The translations under genes and the position numbers were made by a program. A model generated the notes under the pieces. The model had not been told where the DNA came from. It did no database searches and saw nothing but the letters and a program-made list of their open reading frames with translations. Positions 35,247 to 46,115 of a stretch of DNA of 64,000 nt are shown one piece after another; positions within the stretch are counted from its first letter, which is position 1; each line of letters starts with the position of its first letter. The DNA comes from Blastomyces gilchristii SLH14081. Taxonomy: Eukaryota; Ascomycota; Eurotiomycetes; Onygenales; Ajellomycetaceae. The stretch spans positions 472,681 to 536,680 of the forward strand of contig NW_003101681.1 in NCBI RefSeq assembly GCF_000003855.2, read 5' to 3'.

Positions 35247-36140
35247 CTAGAAAAATGTTCATTGTCTCCTTATTATAAAATGATTATTTACACATTATCT
35301 TCTCATTAGAAATGATTATTCATCAAGAGATATCTGAACACATAACAATGTGTAAGAAATAGAGAAACAGTTAACAGTTAAGTGAACACTGAGTCTTCAG
35401 ATAGAAGCTTGCTCATCAGTCACTCTGACTCTGTAATAAAATCTTACAAAGAGAGTAAGATCTTATAAAGAGAATATCAGTGAAAGACCTGAGAGTTCTG
35501 ACACTCAGATGTATAAGATATTCATACAATTACATATTCAATAATTGATACAATCATGTCTAATAATAATATGAAACTCTTAAACATAAGTATAGATATG
35601 ATATCACAGTGACTCTGAGCAATGTTGAAATTACAATAATAATAAATAGCTGATATGCATGCAACTCAACAACTTCAATACAAAGAGATTCAATAATTAA
35701 CTCATACAATTTCAACATCTATAGAATTGAATATAAAAGCACTGAAGAAATGCTTAGATACTTCTACATATTTCAATACTTCTGATCTCACTCTCTACTT
35801 ATCATGAAGAATGAAAATGCTTATGACACTGAGTATAGATAAAGATGTCATTAGTTTATTAATCAATCAAGATTGATATATCAATGAACAATTGAAGAGT
35901 TGTATGAAACAGAAGTTTCACTCATGAATGAAAGCATGTGAATCAGCATTGTGAATGTCTGATAATATTATTAAATATCTTGATATTCTGTTACAAGACA
36001 CTGTCATATAATAGAAAGTGTTAGATTGATTACAGAGTATCTGACAGAGAAACACTTCTCTTACAACATTCATTTCTGACTTTGATATCAAGATTCTAGA
36101 AGCAGGTGATCAATCTTGAGAGAATTAAATAAAGATTAGC

Positions 36141-36356
36141 ATGCTTAAGAAGATATTGACTTTCAAACTCTTACAGATTCTTATAAGCATAGACAAAGAC
36201 CAGACTTATAAAGACTTCTGCACACAGCTTCAGATATTGAATGACTGTCTTATTAAGCTCAAGAGTATACAGAACAGTGACAGAAGATGTTACATCTCAG
36301 TCACTTACATATCTGTGCTAAAGAATAACAACAATGATGCAGATGCTATGAACTGA
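36141..36356 (+). pseudogene. gag remnant of chromovirus A
   Basis: A 71-codon piece (LKKILTFKLLQILISIDKDQ, then TYKDFCTQLQILND). It sits in a longer gag frame from about 35,850 that contains stops, followed near 36,470 by Cys/His-containing sequence resembling a zinc knuckle. Confidence 0.75.
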
Positions 36357-37346
36357 GTAGACTTGAATGTCTATGCATAAGCAAGAGTCTTCACTGTTTG
36401 AACAGACTTCTGAGTCTCTGAGATCACTTCTGAAGAAGTCACTGATCAATATCAATGTGAAGTGTACATTAACTGTAACTGATCAGAACATAATACTTTC
36501 AACTATCAATCAATTTATATATCTTAACACATGAGAGAAGATCAGTGTCTTCTCATTCAAAGAATGAATCAGCACCTGTCCACATCAATCACATTATATT
36601 AGAGAAAGATTCAGAAGATAACTATGAGAATGTCTTAATGAAACAGAGAAAAGATTAGCTTCTGTTCAAATTTATAAACAGAAGCTTGAAGAGATTGAAC
36701 AACAATAATTTAAAGAGAAAATGACAATGGATATGATTCTTGTATCTACTGTGATTGATAACATGTATAATATAAAAGTCATAATAGACAGTGATCTATG
36801 TTACTATGCAATGATAAAATTTTCAGTTATAAGACATTATAATCTTCAGTGTATTTTCTTATTAAAACTCTGACTTCTTACAGAATTTAATAATTCAAAA
36901 GACATTTGTATCTGTTCCATGATAAAGTTAATCATAGATGTGAGAGAACATCTATATAAAGATGTCTATATATATAAAGTTGATAATCTTGATTATGATC
37001 TTATATTAGAACTTATCTGACTATCTGAATAAGGTATCTTATTGAACACTTGAAATAGAAGCTTGATATTCTCTAACAATGATAGAATTCACAAAGATGA
37101 CACTTATAAGATCATGAATCTGACACAGATCTCTGTCAATGCATATGAAATACTCTGAAAAAGAAGTTACTGATAGCAGAATTATATGATAATCTATTCT
37201 ATCAGTCTAACTAATATTAAAAAGACTCTAGAAAAGTTATTCTGTGTTATAATAACAGATTCTTATATGAAACTCTCTCAATAATATCATAATTATCTAG
37301 ACATCTTCTAACAAGATAATATTATAAACATACTCTTCTTATAAGG

Positions 37347-37446
37347 NNNNNNNNNNNNNNNNNNNNNNNNNNNNNNNNNNNNNNNNNNNNNNNNNNNNNN
37401 NNNNNNNNNNNNNNNNNNNNNNNNNNNNNNNNNNNNNNNNNNNNNN
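37347..37446. other. Assembly gap (100 N)
   Basis: Exactly 100 undetermined bases, the usual placeholder for a gap of unknown size. It falls at the start of the reverse transcriptase of element A. A match to element B on the minus strand is expected here, so the assembly may have failed on the inverted repeat. Confidence 0.99.
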
Positions 37447-40189
37447 CCCACTGATAAGAACTCTGAACTGTCATAAGACTCTCTTTATAACATGTTCTGA
37501 GATGAACTTCTTCTTCTTCAAAAGACACTCAATGATCTGTTGAATAAAGAATTTATATATATTAGCAACTCTTTCACTACAGTCTCTATTCTCTTTACAA
37601 AGAAATCAGATGAAGAACTCTGATTCTGCATGAATTATTGAGAATTGAACAGATTAATAAAGAAAGACTGTTATTCTTTATCTCTTATTAATAAAACTCT
37701 AGCTTGTATTGAATAAGCTTAATAATTTACAAAGTTAGATATCATTATCATATTTTATAAGATCTGCATTACTGAAGAAGATGAGTGACTTACAGTATTC
37801 TGAACATGATATAATCTCTTTAAATGAGTAGTCACACTCTTTGAACTGATCAATGCTCTCAGTACATTTCAGAAGTATATTAACTGAGCACTTCAAGACT
37901 TTCTTGATGAATTTATATCTACTTATCTAGATGACATTCTGATCTTCACTGATGAATTCAGAAAGAAATATCAAGAGTATATACAAAGAGTATTACAATG
38001 ACTATGAGAAGTAGAACTATCAATTGATATTGATAAGTGTGATTTTGAAGTCAAGAGTACTAAATACTTAGATTTCATCATAGAAGCTGACAAGAAAATC
38101 TGAATAAATTCTGAGAAGATCTCTGCTATTCTTGAATAAGAGATCTCATACACTGTGAAAGATATATAAAGCTTTATCAGATTTACTAACTTCTATCAGT
38201 GATTTATATAAAACTTCTCAGATATTATGAGATCACTTACAGAACTTACTAAGAAAGACTCAGTATTTCAATAATCAGTAGATACTGAAGCTGTATTTAC
38301 ACAGATAAAGAAGATATTTATTAATATCTCTCTACTAATAATATTCAATTCTAATTATGAGACAGTTATTGAAGCTGATTTCTCTGACTATATAATAGAA
38401 GAAGTGATATTATAATATAATAATAAAGATGTTCTATAATTATATATCTTTATATCTAAGAAACTGAGTTCTACTGAATGTAATTATAAGATCTATAATA
38501 AGAAACTTCTTATAATTGTACACTATTTAGAAGAATGAGACTCTGAACTCTGAAGTATCTCTGAATTTGAGATAGTCACAGATTATAAGAATCTCAAATA
38601 CTTTATAACTATTTATACACTCACTGAATAATAGATATGATAATCTGAGTTCTTAAGCTGCTTTTATTTTATAATACACTACTGTTCTCACAGTCAGAAC
38701 TTGATGATAGATGCTCTCTCTTAATAAGAGTAAGATATGCTATCTGATATAACAGATACTCATTGAATGAACTGAGAGCACTGACTCTTGAATCTGAAGA
38801 TACTAGTTAATCAAGATAAAACAGCTCATAACACTATACATGCTTCTTTAATTAGAACTGCTACTGATATCTCAACTTCTCTCAAATCTACATTAGATGA
38901 GCTATAACATACAGTAGCTTAAACTGATGAACTTCTTCAAGCACTCACTGAAGCAGTATGATAAAAAGTACTCTGATTTTTTCCAGAATTACATGTAAGA
39001 ATTGACATCTCAGAATATTTAATCAATGATAATAACACTCTATAATTCTGTAAATAATGCTGAGTCTCTCACTCTGAATTCTTATACATCTGAATAATGC
39101 AAGAGATGCATAATTTATATATAACTGATTATTCAGACTGTGAATAACTATATAGAATAATCTTCTGAGAGTTTTATTAATCTGAGATATTAAACAGTAT
39201 CAGATACTTTATCTGAAACTGTAACTACTATTCTTCTATTATCTTATAAAAGAACTGTAGAAAAGATCTACTGAAATCACTTAATATTTCTAATAGAATC
39301 TGATAAGATGTAGTAATTGACTTCACTGTTAATCTATCTGAGAGTAAGAATTATAGAAATATTCTGATTATCATGAATTGATTGAGTAAAGATGTAATAT
39401 TGAAATCTTGTAATAAAATGAATACTGAATAAGTTGCTGAAGCTTTTCTATAGAGTCTGTTCTATTAGATGCATGAATTACTGAGAACTATAGTATCAGA
39501 TTAAGACTGTCAATTCATGAGTACTCTCTGAACAAGAATCTGTCAAGTTCTTAAGATTATATACTGTCTGTCAACTGTCTATCACTCTGAGACTGATGAT
39601 ATATCAGAACAGACAATTCAGACTGTGAAGAATTATCTTTATAAGTTCTACAATCATTTATAAGATGATTGACATGATCTTCTTCTATACACAGAGATCA
39701 CTATCAATGATTAAGATGCTATTTTAACAGATATAAGTCTGTTCTTTCTTACATATGAATATCACATGAAAGTGTTGAATCTTCTAGAGATTACACAGTT
39801 CACACTGAATCTCTGCAGTCTGATTCAAATCACTGATAATATAGTAATGAAGCTCTGAGATGTCTGTGACTGAGCAGAGATCTTTATAGTGACTGTAAAA
39901 CAAGATTAAGAAGATTAAATTAACATCTGATGAGATTCTGCAGAGCAGTATAAGATAGAAGATCTTATATAATTGAATCTTAAGAATATACAAATCATAC
40001 ATTCATCTCATATGCTAGATTACTGCCATGTCAGATATAAAGTAATAGAAGTTCTAGAGAGTTATAACTACTGTCTTAACATATTATCAGAGATTCATGA
40101 TATCTTTTATACAAGCTTACTCTGCTATACTATCACTGATTCATTCTCTTCTTAACTGACTTCTGATTAACAGTTATCAGAGATTATAG

Positions 40190-40360
40190 AAGAAGATAAT
40201 GAACTTGAGTAAGAGATTGAAGATATTCTTGATAAGAGATTCTACAGCTGCAGCTGATAATATCTTATGAAATAAGTCAGCTATGATTAACTGACCTGAA
40301 CTCTGAGTTTTATGTTATCTGAAACAGCAGCTCTTGATCAATGAGAACTGCTTCTGAAAG
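40190..40360 (+). pseudogene. Chromodomain remnant at the integrase C-terminus of A
   Basis: Translation gives NELE*EIEDILDKRFYS, then YLMK*VSYD and later FMLSETAALDQ. The pattern EIEDILD..R....YLMK.V.YD is that of a chromodomain, with Trp positions turned into stops. Chromodomains direct integration of chromoviruses to methylated histone H3 in heterochromatin; that role is family knowledge. Confidence 0.75.
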
Positions 40361-40371
40361 AGAGAAACTAA

Positions 40372-40736
40372 TATGATGAACTGTGTCTGATTAATTATAT
40401 AGACTATTCTGTTACACTTCACAGATTTCAATTACTTCATTCTCAAATGTATACATCTCAATTCTCAGTCATTCTCAATCATCAATTCTCAGCTGTTATA
40501 AATGTGTACACTTCAATTCTCAGTTATTCTTAATCACTGATTCTCAGTCACTACTAACATGTATAGATTCTTTCACTCTGAAGCTTCACTGCATATATTA
40601 TTACATATGCATATAAATATTCACTTTAATCACTGATTCTCACACTTTCTCTTTCTTTTCCTTCTCTAACATTTTTCTCTTTGTTATATAAGACCTATTA
40701 ATATAATACTGATCTATTCAGCGTAGGCCTCTTATA
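40372..40736 (+). repeat. 3' LTR of chromovirus A
   Basis: 365 bp. Aligned with the 5' LTR without gaps at its start: TGTGGCGGGCTGCGCCCGAT reads TATGATGAACTGTGTCTGAT here, every change being C-to-T or G-to-A. Confidence 0.9.
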
Positions 40737-41191
40737 TGAATTTTCTTATATTAATATTATTAATTTATATACATATCAGCTATCTATTATTATTGTAATT
40801 TCAACATTGTATAGAGTTACTGTAACACTGTATCTATGCTTGCATTCAAGAGTTCTCTTATATTATCAGTAGACATTGCTATATTATTTATCAGATATGT
40901 GATATCTGTGTTAAAGAGTTCTTCAGAATTGAAAGAAGTGTAATTGTATAAATATTTTATATATCTAAGATGTTAGAACTCTCAGATCTTTCACTGATAT
41001 TCTCTTTATAAGATCTTGTTACAGAGTCAGAGTGACTGATAGACAAGCTTCTATCTATCTAGCAGAGACTTAGTGTCTGCTTAACTAGTCTGTAATTATT
41101 CATTTTCTTATTTCTTACATATTATTATATGTTCAGATATTTTCTTAATAAATAATCATCTCTAATAAAAAGATAATGAATGTTTTTCAAG

Positions 41192-41482
41192 TATAAGAGG
41201 CCTACACTGAATAGATCAGCATTAAGATATAGGTCTTATATAACAAAAGTAAAAAATGTTAGAGAAGGAAAACAACAGAGAAAGTGTGAGAATCAGTGAT
41301 TGAAGTGAATATTTATATGTGTATGAGGTGGAGCTTCAGGGCGGGAGAATAGGAACTCCGTGGGTTCTTCAGCCGAGGATCGGCGACCGAGAATCGGAGC
41401 TTTCGGCAGGAGGGTCGGAGCTTACGGCAGGAATCTATGGAGTGTAATGGAATAGTCTTATGATCGGGCGCAGCCCGCCACA
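41192..41482 (-). repeat. 5' LTR of chromovirus B, half spared by mutation
   Basis: 291 bp. The right half (about 41,330-41,482) keeps a high C+G content (GAGGATCGGCGACCGAG, GATCGGGCGCAGCCCGCCAC) whereas the left half is mutated like the rest of B. Confidence 0.9.
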
Positions 41483-41992
41483 GAAATGCTACTTTGTATA
41501 AATCAGATAAAAGAATACAATTCTACTTAACTCAGAAAAAAGTCTGTATAACTGAATTCAATTAAATTCAGATATAATAGAAGAAATACATTACTTTTTA
41601 TATATATAAAAACACTTAAACAGTTAAAGATTTCTGAAGTAATAGTAGCAGATTTAAAAGTGAGAGTTAATGAATATAAAAACTCAAAAATAAATCTCAA
41701 AAGTTAAACACAGTGTTTCAACTGTCAGAGATATGAATATTTTATAGTCTCATGTTTCTGAAACTCAAAATATGAATTCTGTGCAAATGATTGCACAACT
41801 AGTAAATATAAATGTAAAATATGTTAAAAATGAGATGAAATATGCAAACATACTCTGCTTAAATGCTCAAATTGCAAAGAAAAACATGCTTCTAATTCAA
41901 AGGAATTTATCTTCACTCTAAGAATATAAAAAAACTGAAGCAAAGAAGAAGCTTAAATTCCATCTAAAGATCAATATAACAGTCAAGTGAGT

Positions 41993-42455
41993 AAATTAGA
42001 TAATTTTCCAACAAAATATAGAGGATATAGAGGCGGGTCATACGTCAATAAGTTAAGGTTATTGGTGAAGTCTTCGGATAGGTTTAATATTCTGACTTTT
42101 GACATGGCTTTGTTTACACACACAGCGTTCTATATTATCCACAAACTCGTTCTTTTCCTTACAAGTATTCTCTGCCTCTCGCTTCCATCCCTTCACAACT
42201 TTTTTTTCCTTTTCCAAGACATTTCCATACAACCACCTCCTGGGGCTTTTGGTTGGGTAGGAGGTGGAAAGAACAAAGAGAGGAAATAAAAGAGCGTTAA
42301 ATGAGCTAGTGAAGAAGCGGAGTTTTCGCAAAATGGATACACTTATATTGCACATATACAAATTATTGAAGCCATTGCAAACCATAGTTGAGGCATAACT
42401 GGAATGGGAAAGGGAAATGAAGCATATTTAAAGCCAGGCTAGACCAAAAGGAACC

Positions 42456-42487
<32 letters not shown>

Positions 42488-42785
42488 CTGGGAGTAATTT
42501 GATCGCGGATATATAACACTTTCAGTCTCGTTCCTAGGTTCTTTTAGTTTGTGTTGGGTTAACCATCCGATCCAACGCCGTTGTGATTCCCTCACCAGTT
42601 TGTCTATAAACGACGCGAAAGGAGAATAAAAGAAACGTTAGAGAAAGAGTGGATTGAGCCTCAGAACCAAAAAAGGAAAACCATTCCAGTCGAATGACCA
42701 TGTGGATGAGCGCCGGCGCGCCATTGAAGCTGATCAAGGCCATTTTTCGAATAGATCGTTCGCACATCTATATATCATGTAAATG
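41993..42785. other. Intergenic DNA at the AT-rich/gene-rich boundary, with a 29-A tract
   Basis: Composition rises to normal at about 42,000-42,020. No gene is supported here; open frames on both strands are short and lack family resemblance. An uninterrupted run of 29 A lies at 42,456-42,484. The interval probably includes the 3' UTR of the Atos-domain gene that ends at 42,786. Confidence 0.6.
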
Positions 42786-45415
42786 TTATTTTTCATCCGG
42801 CAAGTCCGGACCTAACACGACATCTAGCCGTCTCAGTTTTCGCGCCAATAGGCTTGCTCCCGTCTCGTGTCCCATGGGTGTCATCCTGAATGGGCTTCCA
42901 TATCCCACGTCACCCCTTTGGCGTTTGCTGTACATGTTGTCTGTGCCTGTAGTCGAACTTCCTAGGTCGGGTGGAGGAGGCGAGGGAATTCTTGGGGTCA
43001 GCAGTAGAGGGGTCAGATCACCTTTGTTAGGGCTAGCTTGGCCCTGTAAACCTCCATACCGGTTCTGATGGTGAAGTAGATCATGTTGTTCCATCTCAGT
43101 GTCCTGATAATCTGGGGCATATGGACTAGCCTTGCCCGACATATGAACGGGAAGATTGAAATTGAATGTCTCCAATGGAGCTACCGGAGGTGCCCGAGCA
43201 AAAAGGCTAGTTTCGTAATTATCGAAGCTCATCCTCATCGGAGCCATGGGCAGTAAATTAGGTCTATAACCAGAACTTCTGTGCCTAATGGCATTTTCCG
43301 CGGTTAACTTATTAATTTCCTTGGCGGGTTTATAAGGGCTATACTGAGGATCAGGATATTGAACTTCATTTCGCAGTTTCTCTTTGCCGTCCGGGACTCT
43401 GTTTGCAAAAACGACTCGGATTCCTGAGTAAAGATAAAAGCGGCCACGGGAAGGGCAGCAGATATTTAGATGTATCAGATATCTAAGTACCGGTTTGTCA
43501 GCTGAATCCCCCATGCCCAAATAAGCTTCTGAATTTGTCCTTGCTGACAGGGGCATGTCGATAATCGGTCCAGCCGAATAACTTCGCTGTCGGATAAAGG
43601 TTTTAGTTCCCGGCTCCATCCCCTCTAAATCGTAAGGAACAAGGAAAAGTTTCACTGCGGTTTTGTTGGGATTTTTTATGATGATCTGTAGTTGGCCTTG
43701 TTGAGGTATCCTGTAACATCCTCCAGGTGGTGCTTTTGGAGATGGTGACCGCCGGGATCGTTTCTCCCTCCTACGCCATTCCTGTTGCGTTGGAACATTT
43801 GTATTCACCTCTGACAGAGTAGTGTCCACTTCGAGATGTTTGTCCACCAGTTTTGGTGGACTGACATAGCGTCGGCGGGTTCGTTGGTTTGATTTGTCTT
43901 CCTTTGGAAAGCTATTTTCAATATCGATGAAACCAACGTAAGGGCTGGGGCTGTCATCCGAGATTGATCGTCCACCGCCGGACGTTGGGTAGCTATAAAA
44001 AACGGCAGGAAATGGCACAGTAACGTGAGGTGGACACTTCAGGCTAGGTTTACAGTTCCCTCTCCCAAGCACGCCAATTTGCGCAGTAAAATCCAGAGGT
44101 TTGGAGGGAGTTGTTGACATTCTGCCCCGCAAAATAGATTCCTCGTAAGACCCAACCATGGATGCGTGATGAAGCGGAGAGGAGATATCGGTGGCAAAGG
44201 ACGGTCTTCTCGAACGTCCCATGAAAGGCGTCTGCGGAGATGACGCCGGTTGAAGAGTGCAAGCTGAGGTTAATGACCTTCGGGGCTGATGGGCTTGGTA
44301 AGGGAAGGTTGCCTCTCTTCTCCATGGTTGGGAAGTAGTGGGCACATTGGCTCCACGACGGCATCCAGGAGGCGAATATTGGAAAGATGTAAAGGTTTCC
44401 GCTGGTAAGGTGCGACGACGATTAGCCTTCTCAGGGCTAGATTGTAGGTCGAGAGGGTCTATAGTCTTTGGTGAGAAGTCAAGGTCGGTGTTATTGGCCT
44501 GGTGGACTAGCGGGCTTGTTGGAGCCTTAAGAATAAAACTTGACGAAAACGAGCTTAAGGATGAAAATGAATTCAAGGATGGAGCCCTTGCCCGGCTTCT
44601 GACCAAAATCGAGCCGATTTCTTGCGTTGTAGGTGCTGGCGGACTTGGAGGTGTATACCATGGAGTGGTTGGAGAAGAGCCAAAAGGAAGACGGCTGGGG
44701 CCCGGTTCGAAAGGCTCATGACTACGTGGCTCCTGATCTTGGGGTGATCCCTCGCGAAAGTCACCTGAATGCAGGGCTGATCGGGGCCTCTCGATTTCAG
44801 AGGGACAACAAGTCAATATTTCACACTTGGAACCGTTGTCAAATGACTCTTCTAGGTTTGTGGCCGGTAGGAGAGGATGGGATTTGTCCTTGTTCAGCTG
44901 GCCTTCAAGTCTTGAGTGTGGAGGATCTCCATGAGTTGCAAAATACTCTTCCAGCTATTAGGGACCCAGAAATTAGCTACAGTATTCCTCTAATGGAAGA
45001 AGAGCTAGATCTAGACATATTAACATGGGCGCTGGAGTAAATCGCATGGCCTTCGAAAGTCTCGAAGTATTACCCCACCGCAAGCTCGAACATCGATGAA
45101 TGGGTTTAGTATCGTATATATCAAGGTTAAAGTTTGACTTACAGAACGATTAGGAACCCATGTAGGGCTTTCCCCCTTCTTGATACTTCGAATCAACTCC
45201 TCACGATCACTCGTTTGCAACCTTTGAGGGCTGCTATGTGCTTCCATATTTGACCTCCACGAGGAAGTACCAGCAATAACTTCCTCCTCCAAACTCTCAA
45301 CTCCTTGCTTCGGAGTCTTGGTAGGCTTTATGTCGTCATCGTCGTCAGGACAGCTAGCAGGCCATGCGTGATGGTAGAGAAGCTCTCGTCGCTCTTGGTC
45401 TTTGAAGATTGGCAT
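42786..45415 (-). CDS. Atos-domain protein (Atos-like/Chromosome_seg domains)
   Basis: Two exons, 45415-45143 and 44954-42786, joined over a 188-bp intron (donor GTAAGT, acceptor AATAG after CTAAT), give 813 residues. The join reads VPNRS/LEEYFATHGD in frame. The N-terminal 350 residues are Ser/Pro-rich and probably disordered. At about residue 356 the Atos-like domain (DUF4210) starts: MVGSYEESILRGRM, DFTAQIGVLGRG and PFPAVFYSYP. From about residue 520 follows the second conserved segment: IPQQGQLQIIIKNPNKTAVK, FLVPYDLEGM and FIRQRSYSAGP, then RYLIHLNICC and FYLYSGIRVVFANRVPDGKE. Members include animal FAM214/Atossa proteins and fungal proteins annotated as involved in meiotic chromosome segregation; the molecular role is poorly known. 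The exon 1 start (MPIFKDQERREL) is the first ATG of its frame. Divergent from fyv7. Confidence 0.85.
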
Positions 45416-46115
45416 ATTTTATTCATGAAATATGTCAACCAGTTCGTGAAAACAAGTCGACATCAGGGAGATAGACGTGGCAGACGCCCCACAGCCAGTG
45501 ACGAAATGAAAGCGGGAGGATTGAAGTGGCGCACGGTCGTAGTGGCGGGCACTTGGATTTTGGATACAACGAGCACTGGGATTGTAGGGTGTAACAGGTT
45601 CGAGCCAGCGCTGTTACGAGGCGGACGCAGGCGGGCTGAGGAGCAAGACTTGCTTGGATAAGAGCGACATGAGGTTGTTGTTGGCGACATCGAGCCCCAT
45701 GACGGTAAGACGGGGCAGCGTAAGGAATGAATCATCGGTCGGTCCGATGGTCGATACCGGCTGATTACATACATACATCATCGCTGGTTCATCTGAGGTT
45801 ATTACCGAACTGCCCCACGGAACCTTGCAATGCCGAGCCGGGTCACGTGGAGACATCCAGATCATCTTCAAAAATTTATTTTTCTCAAATATTAGCTAAC
45901 TTAATGACTGTTGGTGTTTTGGGAAAATTCTTTGTTTACCTTCTTGGTCGCAACTACGATTGTCTATGAGTATGGCCTATGGTACGATAGTTGTCTATGG
46001 ACATTAAAACTTTACTCTTGCACAGTTCCTGGACTTAACAGTTTCATCCACCAGTACGCCAGGTATTCTCTGTTGCACATCTGTCAGGCCGCAATTGAAC
46101 TTTACAAAAGTTAAC
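45416..46115. promoter_or_regulatory. Divergent intergenic region, Atos gene / fyv7
   Basis: Seven hundred bases between two start codons on opposite strands must contain both promoters and 5' UTRs. Short open frames here have no family support. A CACGTGGAG segment lies near 45,845. No other motif is convincing. Confidence 0.5.

Larger units (their letters stand above)
34882..40736 (+). mobile_element. Chromovirus A (Ty3/gypsy), nested in B, RIP-mutated
   Basis: 5,855 bp with 365-bp LTRs (34,882-35,246 and 40,372-40,736) and a perfect 5-bp duplication TGAAT (34,877-34,881 / 40,737-40,741). Internal order on the + strand: gag (about 35,850-36,620) with a zinc-knuckle remnant (NCN..EHNTFN), protease remnant (VIIDSDLCYYAMI, about 36,780), reverse transcriptase (about 37,450-38,300; LNRLIKKDCYSLSLINKTLA, and TYLDDILIF at about 37,920), RNase H (TDYKNLKYF), integrase (about 39,000-40,000) and a C-terminal chromodomain. 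A 100-N gap interrupts the start of reverse transcriptase. A purine tract (GAAAGAGAGAAA) precedes the 3' LTR. It inserted in the gag/leader of B in opposite orientation. Confidence 0.92.
28492..41482 (-). mobile_element. Chromovirus B (Ty3/gypsy), RIP-mutated, with nested insertions
   Basis: Two 291-bp LTRs in minus orientation (28,492-28,782 and 41,192-41,482) bound the element. The 5-bp flanks AAAAT / GAAAT differ by one transition. On the minus strand a gag segment (34,185-34,394; LTYKDFCIQLQTLNDCRIKL) corresponds to that of element A, and near 28,800-28,990 lies a chromodomain remnant (EIENILDKRSY..YFMK). It contains MITE 6, SINE 2, MITE 7 and the complete element A. The internal frames are full of stops. 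It belongs to the same family as A but in opposite orientation. Confidence 0.88.
28285..41992 (+). mobile_element. LINE copy 4 (ORF1 part), split by chromovirus B
   Basis: Positions 28,285-28,491 match LINE ORF1 around 3,890-4,085, and 41,483-41,992 continue it to about 4,600, including zinc-knuckle codons (FNCQRYEYF, CSNCKEKHASNSKE-like). The 13 kb between is the inserted chromovirus B. Neither the LINE 5' end nor its 3' tail is present: similarity stops at about 41,992 where gene-bearing DNA begins. Confidence 0.8.

Noticed and set aside
1..42000. CRISPR array, riboswitch or bacterial operon signals
   Set aside because: Repeats are dispersed transposons with target duplications, and the genes are spliced eukaryotic genes.
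44338..45040. Plus-strand genes opposite the Atos-domain gene
   Set aside because: They are shadow frames of a well-conserved coding sequence on the minus strand.
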